DNA of 64,000 nucleotides from Leptura quadrifasciata (GCA_963675555.1 OY776676.1:108210354-108274353); one strand, 5' to 3'. Positions 11,770 to 22,494 are shown, counted from the first letter of the stretch. Notes: generated by a model from the sequence alone, not told the origin. Numbers and translations are program-made.

Positions 11770-13014
11770 TGTTCCAATTTACCATACCATAGTTAACCAA
11801 GTATTATTATTTATCCTGTATAGTATGACATTATGTCAGCAATTTGACGAGAGGTATGTCTAGATTTTGAATACAAACCAAATTTTCTTAGAGAGTAATC
11901 ATGGCACGCCATATGTAGAGCACTATCCATTACCTCGTATGCTTAGTTTTCCTTCAAATAGGCTTACTTAAAATTATTAACTACTTTTATTTGTTTGATA
12001 TATTATTAATTTCACTGAAAGGAGAAAACCATATTAACGGCCTTTTACCATAGTCAGGCATTTAATGCGTAGCCCTTCTTTTAGCTTAATTATATTAAAA
12101 TATTCCTATTCACGTCATAATTAACTGAGTATTATTATTTATTCTGTATTGCATGACAAATACCAGCAATAGTATGTCTATATTTCGGTCTCAGCCAACA
12201 TTTTTTAGACTACACTCATGGCACAACATACGTCAACCATTACCTCTTATACTTCCATTTGTTAGATATACTATTAATTTAATTGAAAGGGAAAAAAACC
12301 ATATCAACGGCCTTTTACCATATTTAGGCGTATAATTCATAGCCCTTCTTTTAGCTTAATTATATTAAAATATTCCTATTCACCATACCATAATTAACCA
12401 AATATTATTATTTATTCTGTATTGCATGGCATATACCAGGAATTTGACGAGGGGCATGTATATATTTCGAACTGAACCAACATTTTTTAGACTGCACTCA
12501 TGGCACAACATATGTCGACCATTACCTCGTATACTTGGTTTTCATCCATATAGTCTTTACCTAAAATAAATAACTACTTACATCTATTCGATATTTTATG
12601 AATTTCATTAACAGTAAAAATCCATAACAACGGTATTTTACCATATTTAGGATTAGAATGTGTAACTTTTCCTTTGGCTTAATTGTATCGAAATATTCCA
12701 AATAAACAAGAAGTTTTTATTTATCAGATATTGCATGATATGTGTCAGCGATTTGACAAGGGTACGTCTATATTTCGGACTCATGCGAGCCAAAATTTTT
12801 TAAAATGTACTCATGGCACATCATATGTCGGCTATTACCTCATATACTAGATCCATCCATGCGATCTTTACCTAAAATTGGTAACAACTTGCTTGATCTG
12901 TCGGATTTGTATTTTAATAATTTTTTTCATATTGTCTCCCACTTTTCGTTTTTTCTTTTCCCATTTCTGAATCACAAGCACTAGCACTTTAATTAATACG
13001 TCCTTCTAGATGCG

Positions 13015-13225
13015 TACGACAAACTACAGTGATGTATGTGATGAACAACGGCTGCGTGGTGGGAGTGTATACAGAGGTGAACTGAGTAGCCACGCACCCA
13101 GGATAGGATTTAAAAATTTTAATCTTTGAACGTCGTACGATTCGTGCAGCAAGCTACAACTACACACGTTGTTATAATTCGAGACGAGACTGCGAAATTT
13201 AATTAATATTAGTCAGCTGAATATG
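13015..13225. repeat. Inverted-repeat block, right arm
   Basis: Reverse complement of 8010-8190 over about 180-200 bp with few differences. The outer part (TTTCGCAGTCTCG on the minus strand) also matches 8325-8345. It closes the unit around the satellite array. Confidence 0.65.
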
Positions 13226-13404
13226 AGTTCACTGTTCATATTAACTGATAATCTCTCCGCATATTACTTATATTAATTTATACATTTAATCACATTCAAT
13301 TTTCCTGGATACTTGTTGTCTTCTAAAAGGATAATTATTCACCTTCTAAGTATAAGAACATTTCACGTGACATTATTTATTACGTCATTCTTTTCGTTTA
13401 CATT

Positions 13405-13410
<6 letters not shown>

Positions 13411-13435
<25 letters not shown>
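13411..13435. repeat. (TA)n microsatellite
   Basis: About twelve TA units directly before the small inverted-repeat element that carries a hammerhead relic. Confidence 0.9.
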
Positions 13436-13436
13436 A

Positions 13437-13669
13437 GTGTTTATGGCAGATGCCGGTGGAGGGACCTTTTGTAAGTCGCCGATATGGTGTTACTTGCAAT
13501 GTATATAACATCAGGATACCGCAGCATGGTCATTGTCTGGGTCTGCTCTGCACTGATGAGAGCCAAAAGTTTAAAACCGGTCTGCAGATGACTCCGGACA
13601 TTGCCGATGCTGCGGGACTCCTCTGTTTTAATAATGGGTACCTTCATCGGTATCTGCTATAAACACTTT
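13437..13669 (+). mobile_element. Small inverted-repeat element carrying a hammerhead relic
   Basis: The ends GTGTTTATGGCAGATGCCGG and (inverse) GTTTATAGCAGATACCGATG form imperfect inverted repeats of about 30 bp around a 233-bp unit. The interior folds as a hammerhead-like RNA (13519-13615). It has no coding capacity and follows a (TA)n run. No mobile class is assigned. Confidence 0.5.
13519..13615 (+). ncRNA. Degenerate type I hammerhead ribozyme
   Basis: Stem I is long: CCGCAGCAT (13519-13527) pairs with ATGCTGCGG (13607-13615), TGTC(TGG) with CCGGACA, and CTGCA next to the core with TGCAG. The core CTGATGA is perfect (13553-13559). Stem II should be GAGCC/GGCTC, but its 3' strand has decayed (AGTTTA) and GAAA has become AAAA. 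The short stem III with the cleavage triplet reads ACCGGTC, so cleavage would fall after C13582. Known hammerheads of this minimal type occur in Penelope-like elements and other repeats. Activity is unlikely given the G12 change. Confidence 0.6.
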
Positions 13670-14269
13670 ATTGCGTTTCTAACAGTTGTTAATTAAAATA
13701 CCATTCAGAGCGCACATCCTAATAAAAATATTAAGTTTCAAGAGGAATACGACGAAACGTGCCTTTATGCATTTTAACAAAAAAAAAATATATGCCTATA
13801 CATGTCTGACATACTCCTGCAGTTACCATTAGGTATTCATTTCCTTTCTATTACAAGCTTCTCCTATTAACAAGAAGACTTAAAACGTAAACATTCATTA
13901 GTACGCTCACCCAGCTTGCTATTCGTCAGTAACTATCAACTACCTGTAGCTATTTTTCTTTTTACCATGAACAAATGCTCTCTTGGCTAGAAATTAGATG
14001 TACTACATATTCTTGACCGCAGCTGCTCCATCGTAGATTTAAAATCTTCACATAGGCCTAAAAAGCCCGATCCCACACCCAATCTGAGGATCTAGGACGT
14101 AGACCACCCCCGTGGTTGCTCCAATCGTAACGTCATTTGACGTTGAATTGGGACAGTTTCGGACTTTTACTATACTTTTGTATAGACTAAAATTATTGTG
14201 GAATTGACAACTGGAATAGATATATAAGTTATACACTCCTAAGCAGTAAGCACCTTATTTGAAAGGAAA
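13670..14269. other. Spacer, nothing recognised
   Basis: AT-rich with no coding similarity or clear repeat structure. Confidence 0.4.
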
Positions 14270-16030
14270 GAACATGACTTTAATGGCAGATTTTGTGAAC
14301 TTAAACTGTAATTTCTCCGGCACTCTATCTGAGCGGGAGTAGAAGTCTTTTACTTTCACTTTCATCATTCTTAACAGCAGTAAAAGTCTTTATTCTTCAC
14401 AACGTCAGAAAATCATGACGTTTCTTATTACTCATTTCATGACATTAAAGTTTAACATTTCTGACGGCTGTGCGTTGCCATGGAAGTAAAAGTACTTTTT
14501 TCCGCTGGAGCGGAGTTTAACTTCTCTTGCTAATAGCAACGCACAGCAAAATTTTTTATCTTTATTAGAAAAAATAACAGGTCTTATTCGAAGTAAAAGC
14601 TACTTTTGCGACTCGTCTGTAATTGTCGGACCCACTTCGTTCATTCGGCAAACCTACAGACTCATCACAAAAGTATCACTTTTACTCCTAATAAAACAAT
14701 ATATTATATTTGTCGTTTACAAGCCGCACTAAAAGCATTTGAAGAAAAAATATTACTTATTTCATTCATATTTGACAAATAGCTTGTTTTATGAGTAAAG
14801 TAATTTTTTGTGTCTATTCTGTTCTGGCCATATCCTCGACACAATAAATGTCACTTTTACTCCATATAAAGCAATATACTATTTTTTTAAATGCCAAAGA
14901 AAATGACTTTAATAACAAGTTCATGAACTTAAACTGTAATTTCTTTGACACTTCATCCGGGCCGCAGTAAAAGTCTTTTACTTCCGCTCACGAGCGGCAC
15001 TAAAAGTATTTGAGGAAAAATATAGGGATATTGTTTTATACGAAGTAAAAGTGATACTATTTGTGTTGAAGATGAATTTGGCGAATGAGCGAAGCAAGTT
15101 CGGCAAGAATAATTCGGACTAAAAAATTACTTTTACTCCGTATGGAACATGCTATTTTTTCTACAAACAATATATATGAATTAAATAAATACTAATATTT
15201 TTCCATCAAATACTTTTAGTGCCCCTCGTGAGAGGCAGTAAAAGGCTTTTACTTCCACTCTCAGATGAAGTGTCAGAGCAATGACAGTTTAAGTTCATGA
15301 AACTTGTCATAAAAGCCGTAGTTTGTTGACGTCTGAAGAAAAACAATATTTATTTAATTCACATTCGATGTTTAAAGAAATAATAGCATTTTATATGTGG
15401 GGTAAAGTGAGTTAATGCCTTTCGGCTGTTCAAGTATATCCTCGATACAAAAAATTTCACTTTTACTTCATATAAAACAATATGCTGTTTTCTTCAAACG
15501 CCAAAAAACTTTATTTGAATGACAAGTTTCGTGACCTTAAACTATCATTTCTCTGACACTCCTTCTGAATGGCCCTAAAAATAATAATCTCTCAAATAAC
15601 ATTCTAAAAAAATTCAAATTTTGAAGCAGCACGTTCTATCTAGAGTAAAAGTGATTTTTTATATCGTTTATTTTAGATTCTTGACGGAAAAATGTCATTT
15701 TTATTTCATATAAGATAATATAATAAATGGTCTTTCTTCAAAGGTCAGAAAATCATTACATTTCTTATTCATTTAGACATTAAAGTTTGACATTTCAGAT
15801 GGCTGTGCGTTGCCACTAGCAACGGAAGTAAAAGAACTTTTTCTTTCGCTCGAACGGACTTTTAATTCCGTTGCTAATGGCAACGCACAGCTATACATTT
15901 TGTCTTAATTTTTTTATCGATAATCGACGTTTGAAGAAAAAATAACGCCTTATTCGGTGTAAAATCCACTTTTGTTAGTCGTCACAAAAGTATCACTTTT
16001 ACTCCTAATAAAGCAATATATTATTCTTAT
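14270..16030. repeat. Cluster of nested palindromic repeats rich in AGTAAAAGT/ACTTTTACT
   Basis: Several hairpin units follow one another. For example CACTTTTACTCCATATAAAG near 14849 pairs with TTATACGAAGTAAAAGTG near 15035-15055. Blocks such as GGCTGTGCGTTGCCAT and ATGGCAACGCACAGC face each other around 15800-15895 and again near 14470-14545. The paired 8-mers GTAAAAGT and ACTTTTAC recur many times. A related single unit lies at 34135-34505. The pattern fits repeated insertion of a palindromic MITE family into itself. No coding sequence. Confidence 0.65.
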
Positions 16031-16152
16031 CTGTAACAGGATGGAATCTTTTGGAAATTATAGGCGAAGTTATAGTAACAGTGTAAATTATATTTTGCAA
16101 ATAAATAAATAACTATAAATAACAATATTATCTAACAATTTTTTGGTGTGTG

Positions 16153-16158
16153 TTTATT
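16153..16158 (-). terminator. AK1: Candidate poly(A) signal of AK1
   Basis: AATAAA on the minus strand, about 35 nt after the AK1 stop codon. This is closer than many 3' UTRs, so a more distal site is also possible. Position and hexamer are seen directly; use is inferred. Confidence 0.4.
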
Positions 16159-16192
16159 GCAAAGACCGATACAATTTGTAATTTTCAGTTTA

Positions 16193-16264
16193 TTAGGCTA
16201 CTAAAGGATCTAAGTGAGTCGTAACTTCTGCGAAAATTTCATCTGCACTTCTTTCTGCATCGAT
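16193..16264 (-). CDS. AK1: Adenylate kinase 1, last exon with stop
   Basis: After an acceptor (TTTTTTACAG, AG at 16265-16266) 23 codons read IDAERSADEIFAEVTTHLD and PLVA, then TAA at 16193-16195. This is the usual C-terminal end of cytosolic AK1 (vertebrate form NAEGSVDxVFxxVxTHLDAL). It joins exon 3 in phase 0 (..PDKLKK then IDAER). With the upstream exons the protein is 194 residues, exactly the common AK1 length. The intron before it (16265-19493) contains the Crypton recombinase. Confidence 0.9.
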   Translation of the reverse strand: MDAERSADEIFAEVTTHLDPLVA

Positions 16265-16711
16265 CTGTAAAAAATGAAAATAATTAAATTATTTAAAATA
16301 AACTCAAGATATAGCTGGGTTTATTGAACAGATAGTTCGGGAATATACTGCGAAGGTTTATTTCAGTGATACAGCCATAGACAATAAATAATATAGTCGA
16401 TTTTTTCTAAATTCTAGTTTAGTTCTAGTTCTAGTTGTTAAAATTTAGATATTTGTGAAGCTTTTGGGTTTTTTCTTGTGGTTATATTATATATATTTAC
16501 AATAAAATACTCTGCGACAATATATTTAAGACAGTTAAATCATTTATTAGTGTTGATAACAGAAGTTATATGCACAAGTCGGCAAATATAATGTAAATAA
16601 CAAATATACATTTAATTCTACAAAATAGCTGCTGTGTATACTCCCTTCCAATTAATTTTATTCTACTAACCTAACGGACAATGTCCCGTATAATATAATA
16701 TAAATTTGAAA

Positions 16712-17230
16712 TCTGAACTATTGGAGGCAGCTAGCGCGAAAATCGGTGAAATTGCTTCTGCGTCATGCTATTCAATCAAATCTTTGCCCGTCCCTACATA
16801 CTCTCAAATACTTGCTGGAAATCAACTTAAATTGGTAATAAAACCTAAAGATAGGAAGCAGGAGAATTGTTAAACAAAATCGAAGATTTTGCAGATTGTT
16901 GATCCTATCAACACTGATACTGGTATTAATAATGTGAAGCATATCAAGGATGGAGGTATACTTTTGGATGTAATTCTGAAAACGAAACAAATAAATTTAA
17001 GGAAATCGCAGGGCAAAAACTTGGCGATAAATATGAAATATATGAACTGATGTCGGTTCATCTGCGTGTACGATTGTGGGGATGTCTGAAAAATTCGACG
17101 AATATGTCCTTTTGCAGTATATTAGAAAACGAGGTAAGGATTTGGTTAAGGAGAATTCTGAATGTAAAATTTGACGTATGTATCCTACGAAGAAAAATAA
17201 TAAAATTTATCAGGCTATACTGCAAATGGA
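16712..17230 (+). pseudogene. LINE ORF1 (gag-like) remnant
   Basis: Plus-strand fragments in changing frames: VPTYSQILAGNQLKLVIKPK (from about 16770), VDPINTDTGINNVKHIKDGG, then SENETNKFKEIAGQKLGDKY with VHLRVRIVGMSEKFDE and NSECK. The (Y)SxxLA..KLVIKPK, NNVKxIKDGG and xxRIVGMSxxFDE blocks are typical of ORF1 proteins of insect LINEs. A stop after KQENC and at least one frameshift kill it. It ends near the start of the Crypton region, which may have interrupted it. Confidence 0.55.
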
Positions 17231-17502
17231 TTTTTTCTACTTCCATCTTTAAAATGGCGTTTATCGTATGCGTTTCCATGACGCTAAATAATCCTTTAAA
17301 CACGCTTTCGACAAACCGTGACTTCATGCATTTTAGTCACGGGCTGAACTTAGCAACGAGATATTAGTCATGGCTGAGGTTAATTCTAGATATTTTAATG
17401 GCAAAAATCAAGTTAGTTTTCCGTAATTCTTGTCATCAATCTGTCAAAATAAATCGACGCGTTGTGACAAGAGACAAGTAATTTTGTATTTTTTGGAAAA
17501 AA

Positions 17503-18707
17503 ATGAGCCTAAACGACAGTGAAAATGAAGAAGATGTTTTCATTGGTACTCTGCCCGAAATTACTCAAGCAGCGGCATCGGCAACTGCTAGTTTACTGCC
17601 AGAAAAATCTAAAAGTCAATACGAACGTGCATATAAACTTTTCCAAGATTGGCGTCAAGAAAACCAAACAAATTCATTTTCTGAGTATGTATTACTTGCT
17701 TATTTCCAAAATTTGTCGAAAAAGATGAAACCGTCCTCTTTGTGGGCAATCTATCCAATGCTGCGGATGACAATTAATCTAAAAAAAAATGTTGATATTA
17801 GCAAGTACCCTAAATTGTGCGCATTTCTGAAGCGTAAATCAGACGGTTACAGACCTAAAAAGTCGAAAATATTGACACCCCAGCAAATTAGAGAATTTTT
17901 ATCATCTGCTCCAGACGAAGAATACTTATTTACAAAGGTAATAGTATAAAACCAAATTAAATAAAAATAAACAAAATTATAAATATTTTAGGTAGGGTTA
18001 CTTTTTGGAATAATGGGAGCTTGTCGGCGGGAAGAATTGACGAAAATTCAAACAAGTGATGTTGAAGACCTTAACACGGCCCTTTTAGTTTACATTCCTG
18101 GCACGAAAACAAAAACGGAACGTCAGTTTGTTATTGGAGGTAATTTCTATCATACATGCAAGAAATACATGGAATTTCGACCTCCAAACCTGACAAGTAG
18201 TACCCGATTTTTCTTAAACTACCAGCGAGGAAAATGTAGAAAACAGCCAATTGGAATTAATAAATTTGGTAGCCTCTCTAGCGTAGTAGCAAAATTCTTA
18301 AAATTACCTGACCCTGCTGCTTATACTGGTCATTGCCTAAGAAGGCGACGATTTTGGTGGACTCGAGTGCGGACATCACAGCATTAAAGCGTCATGGAGG
18401 GTGGCGATCCACAGCTGTTGCAGAGAGTTATATTGACCACTCGTTAAACAATAAAATTGAGACCGCTACTAAAATCATGAACACTGTTCAAAATAATGCA
18501 ATGCAAAAAAATAAAGAGAATATTGATATTGCAATTGCTCAATGTTCAAGCATTGATAAAAATGAAAGTGGACCAAGTATTAGCTTCAATTCAAATCATG
18601 AAGCAAATTTAACACAGTTCGATGGAACGCATTTAGGAAAATCACTTAGTTTTTTTAGCAATTGCCAAAATGTTTCCAATGTAACCATTAATATACACAA
18701 TAAGTAG
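17503..18707 (+). pseudogene. Crypton-type tyrosine recombinase, one frameshift
   Basis: Exon 1 is 17503-17937 (145 codons). A 54-nt intron (GTAATA..TTTTAG, 17938-17991, phase 0) and exon 2 from 17992 follow. The N-terminal part (AAASATASLLPEKSKSQYER..W) is the SAM-like core-binding region. The catalytic domain begins VGLLFGIMGACRREEL (box I Arg). GHCLRR is the H-x-x-R motif, GGWRS the H/W position and AESYIDHS the nucleophile tyrosine. Between HCLRR and ATILVDSSADIT the frame shifts near 18340, consistent with a small deletion in the expected HC.RRS.AT motif. The tail includes coiled, polar sequence. It lies inside the last AK1 intron, opposite to AK1. Otherwise nearly intact. Confidence 0.8.
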
Positions 18708-18820
18708 AACAATAGTTTAATAATTTTTTACTGTTACCATGTTATTGATACGTTAATAAATGAAATATTAAAATAACTTCCAAATTTTTTATTTAGATAT
18801 TTGCTGTCGTAGAAAAAGTA

Positions 18821-18952
18821 TAGTATGCAACACGTTTTATAAACTTGTTAGTCACTCATTTTATTAAACACTCACTCCGCTACGCGTCGCTCGCGATTAA
18901 TAAAACTCGTGACTAAAATGACGTTTATAAAACTTGTTACATAATATACTAT
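18821..18952. repeat. Palindromic repeat 3' of the Crypton gene
   Basis: TATAAACTTGTTAGTCAC on the left pairs with GTGACTAAAATGACGTTTATA on the right around a CG-rich loop (CGCTACGCGTCGCTCGCG). Part of it (GTCACTTGTTA..ATACTATTA) recurs at 34570-34600. It may be a Crypton end or a separate MITE. Confidence 0.45.
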
Positions 18953-19144
18953 TAGTACTTATAAAAACGTAAAATATCGTTTCCTTAGTTACTATCATCA
19001 CAGATTTTCAGTCATGACCATGAAGTAACATAATTAGAATGGAGACTTCAACTACAACTCGAATAATACTAACCATCAAAGTGACATTCACAAAAAGTTG
19101 ATACAGTTTTACAAATATTCATGAAAAATTGCCCACGATCGTAG

Positions 19145-19275
19145 ATAAAAATCGTTGTAAGACACATTGTAAAAAGCCTTTTTATTGCACTCATGGCTTT
19201 AAAAAACACTCGCTTCGCTCATATTTCTAATCTAGCCATTCGTGCAATAAAGAATGGCTTTTTACATTTGTATCT
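19145..19275. repeat. Second hairpin repeat, AK1 intron 3
   Basis: ACATTGTAAAAAGCC..TTTATTGCAC faces GTGCAATAAAGAATGGCTTTTTACA. The centre is again CTCGCTTCGCTC-like, as in the hairpin at 18.9 kb. Non-coding. Confidence 0.45.
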
Positions 19276-19493
19276 TAAATAAATATAATAACTTATTATG
19301 ATAATGAAAGTTCTACATATTCTATAGTTTTCAGGCATGCCCATAGTGCAGCAATGGGCCTAATAAATTTAATTTAATAAACAATATTTACATATCTAAA
19401 ATCTGAAATCCTATCAACAAATTGTGTGTTTTTTTGTAGAGAACCATATCTATAATAAATGAAACTAATGAATAACACTTTTTTTATATTTAC

Positions 19494-19865
19494 CTTTTTG
19501 AGTTTGTCAGGATACTGTTTAATAACTTCGTTGTTGTGAGTGTTGAATGTGTTCAGCCTCAATTTAATTGTTTCTTCATTATCATCTACTCGCCCAGAAG
19601 TTTTCGCTCTGCCTAATAGCCTCTCAACTAAAGTGTTCTCTGACGCATCAAAGAATAGAACTATATCTACGGGGGCAATATTTTTCTCGAATAAGACTCC
19701 TTGTTCTTTTTCTCTTGGATACCCATCTATAAGGTAACCTTTAGAAGCTGGTAGCGCTTTTAGAATTGCTTCTTTAAGAAGGTCAAGAACGACTTCCATT
19801 GGAACTAATTCACCTTTTTCCATTATTGCTGTCAGTTCTTTACCTCGAGGAGAGCCACTGGACAC
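19494..19865 (-). CDS. AK1: Adenylate kinase 1, exon 3 (core and LID)
   Basis: 124 codons between an acceptor (TTTAG, AG at 19866-19867) and a donor (AAG then GTAAAT, 19488-19493), phase 0 on both sides. AK1 transfers the terminal phosphate of ATP to AMP, giving two ADP, in the cytosol. Visible family motifs in order are SSGSPRGKEL (AMP-binding helix), GELVPMEVVLDLLKEA, KGYLIDGYPREKEQG (DGYPR, AMP and phosphate contacts), VERLLGRAKTSGRVDDNEET (short LID, with the two arginines and the DDN of the family), and a final helix ending YPDKLKK. No residue expected to be catalytic is missing. It is short-type AK1, with no long zinc-type LID. Confidence 0.93.
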
Positions 19866-20404
19866 CTAAAATATAATATAATTTCTTAATTATTTTTGAG
19901 ATAGTTCATTTCACATTTTCTAAGGACATAAAAATAAGTAAATAGAATATTCTAAAATGCTATTTCAGTTATAATTTCAGGCTAATTATAAACAAATAAA
20001 TACAAATATCCATTGTTTGATATAGCCCAATAAAATTGGACATCAAAAAGGGCAAACTTCGAAAAGCTGGCCTTTTGTGGAGACCTTTGTTTTCATGTCC
20101 TAAGCATATCCAGAAAAGTTCCCTTATTCGAGCCATGGGTTTTTTTCGGAGATGAATTCCAATTTTTCACAAATATCTCGAAAATTATCGGTTTCTCTAG
20201 GAAAATAGTTATGAGAAAAATTGTAAATTATAAAGTTCTACACAAGATAGACTTCTTTTCGTATAGTCAATCTGTGTAAAGATATAGACTGAATTATTTA
20301 TATTGGGTAAGTATTATTTAAGTTTATTTACTTTTTAATTAATTGATGGAATTATTTCAAATGAATATAACTAGAAAAAAATTATTAAAGTCACGTCTCT
20401 ATTT

Positions 20405-22494
20405 TAAGCCAGTCATTTAAAACATCATAAAATTGCACTGTTCTGATTTTTGGGATATTGCTAGGATAGATACCAGTAGTATAAAACTAAGTTTGTAGCT
20501 TCGAAAGACCTGTGCTAATTGCGTGGTGCTCGAAAAACCTTGAAATTTTCGGATTTTTTTCAGTTTTTGGCTTATAACTTTGTAAAGTCGATAAAATTTG
20601 CTACAATTTGAGAGCAACTGCAGCACCGTAGGCCCAATAGGTCCCGAGATACACTGCTTCAAAAATTGGAAATTTTTTCCAAAAACTTCGAAAATGTAGT
20701 TTTAGCCGTCTCCCGAGCTGGATATCGGCTAAAACACTCATCTTACGAGGAAAGTCATAGGAAATGAAGTTGTAGAGTAGTTCTTTTACTTTAATTTAAG
20801 TATAAGTAGAAGCCTGTAGGGCGAATAGTTCCCTTGTTATCTGGAAAGAAGGAAATATTAAGGATATCGGATTTTTCAAGAAATGAAGCTCCCAATGTAA
20901 ATTGTTCTCTTTAACATCAATCATACGAAGAGAGTTCTCATTCCCTCCTGGAATAGAGTTGTTCCTTCACGCCTTCACTGGTTGCGACACCACCTTTGCT
21001 CTTTTCAAAACGAGGATGTTGGGCGTCCTTTCAAAACAGCCAGACCTTCTTGACGCGGCTACCACATTTTTGAACCATGACGCCACTCATGAGGAGATAT
21101 CCTCTGCTGGCAGTAAATGTCTCGTGGTGCTCTATGGTGCGGGAGAAGATGACTCTCTCCACGCCCTGCGCTACGGGATATTTGTCCAATCTGCTGCCAA
21201 CGCCAAAGTCCACCTCGCTTGTCTGCCCCCAACCGAAGAGACTGCTGCGCAACGTTCCTACAGAACCTACCACCAGGTGCAGAAGTGGTTGGAAGTAGAG
21301 AAAGAGCCCACTAATTGGGGGCGGATAAGCAGTCAGCATGGGCTGACACCGGTGACTTCAATCAAGGAGTCAGCGCTGCTACTAACCCTGATGATATTCC
21401 TGTCATGCAGCTGACAGAAAGGGTGCGGAGGACGAAGCTGCTCCTGCCAGAGAGCAAGGCTGAAATGTTCTGCTTTCTGCAAAGTTTGTTAGGGCAAGAC
21501 CTACCTGAATACCTACCCTTAGCCATGCCTGAGTCAGATGAAGAGGATGACCCCCTTTATCACTAATATCTAGTAGTAGATCTAATCTGAAAACAGTCTC
21601 CGGAGCCCCAAGAAGAGTCGTCTGACGAACCTGCGCCTTCCAAAAGGACACGACTGTCTCGCTAAGTGCGTAAAGGTAAGTCTAATATTACATACCTACC
21701 CCTTCGTTGTAATTTATTATAAAATTGATTACGCATTTCATAAATACTAATTTACATTGTGTTGTCCATTTCTATCGCAGGAGTCAGATGAGGTCCCGCC
21801 ATCACTTCACGTTCAACATTTCACGTCCCAGGTCCCCCAAACTATCAAAATAATTTTGATATAATTTTGATAAATTTATACCTTATTATTAATTGTACTG
21901 AACTTCATTTTGCATGATATAAACCATCTTCCACTGAGTTATGTCTTTCTTATCGTTTACAAAAGTCCTGCAATTTGTCAGACTCCATTTCGTGAAAAAT
22001 CCGATTTTCTTAATTTTTCGTTCTTTCCAGATAACAAGAGAACTATTGTCCCTACAGGCTTCTGCTTATGCTTAAATTAAAGCAAAATAACAGCTCTACA
22101 ACTTCATTTCCCATGACTTTCTTAGTAAGATGAATTTTTTAACCGATAGCCTGCTCGGAAGACGGCTAAAACTACAATTTCGAACTATTTGGAAAAATTG
22201 CCAATTTTTGATGTGGTGAATCGCAGGACCTATCGAACCTACGAAGCTGCGGTTACGCTCAAATTGTAGAAAATGTTGTCTACTTTAAAAGTGTATAGAT
22301 TCCGCAGGATGTACCTTTCAGAAGGTATAAGCCAAAAACTGAAAAAGTCCTAAAATTTCAAGGTTTTTCGAGCACCAAGCAGTTAGCACAGGTCTTTCGA
22401 AACTGCAGACTTGGTTTTACACTATTGGTATCTATCCTAACAACTTCCCAAAAAATCAGAACAGTGCAATTTTTTGTGTCTACGGTGACTGGCC
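20405..22494 (+). mobile_element. E2: long-TIR element with PIN-like/CXC gene remnant
   Basis: 2.09 kb. Arms 20432-20900 and 21980-22470 are inverted copies over roughly 470-490 bp (for example AATTGCACTGTTCTGATTTT at 20431 and its inverse near 22455-22475). The tips are GCCAGTCA (left) and its inverse TGACTGGC (right). TATTT flanks both sides (20400-20404 and 22495-22499), a possible 5-bp target duplication like TAGAC around E1. The interior is one plus-strand gene remnant. It lies in AK1 intron 2, next to an older gene copy of the same protein family (E3). Confidence 0.7.
20902..21566 (+). pseudogene. PIN-like nuclease / CXC protein remnant (in E2)
   Basis: The reading frame emerges straight from the left arm. 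IELFLHAFTGCDTTFALF (about 20950-21005) is the HAFTGCDTT motif; a poorly kept G(K) segment follows, then CLVVLYGAGEDD and RSYRTYHQVQKWL, then NWGR..HGLTPVTS. Where E1 has the cysteine cluster, this copy reads LMIFLSCS and stops (21415), so the CXC finger is lost. An overlapping frame (21315-21566) ends in an acidic tail, LAMPESDEEDDPLYH, that may be the original C-terminus after a frameshift. The upstream acid motif of the nuclease fold is absent. Its domain order equals E1. Not functional as it stands. Confidence 0.55.

Larger units (their letters stand above)
9490..12960 (+). repeat. Satellite array, ~282-317 bp monomers, at least five units
   Basis: The landmark TCATGGCAC recurs at 9511, 11899, 12216, 12498 and 12811. 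Each monomer also carries AACGGCCTTTTACCATA and a TTGACGAGG-like block. Removing the 2071-bp LINE (9699-11769) plus its 11-bp duplication leaves about 306 bp between the first two landmarks, in line with the other spacings of 317, 282 and 313 bp. The LINE therefore landed inside a monomer of a pre-existing array. Monomers differ by substitutions and small indels, so the array is not freshly homogenised. Confidence 0.8.

Noticed and set aside
11899..12960. CRISPR-like spacing of repeats
   Set aside because: Units are about 300 bp, tandem without unique spacers, and the genome is eukaryotic.
17058..17367. Open frames around the Crypton 5' flank
   Set aside because: The minus-strand frame is antisense to the LINE ORF1 remnant, and the plus-strand frame is out of phase with it.
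20417..20662. Open frame in the left arm of E2
   Set aside because: Lies wholly within the inverted repeat and its inverse copy at 22.2-22.5 kb is not open, so it is not selected as coding.
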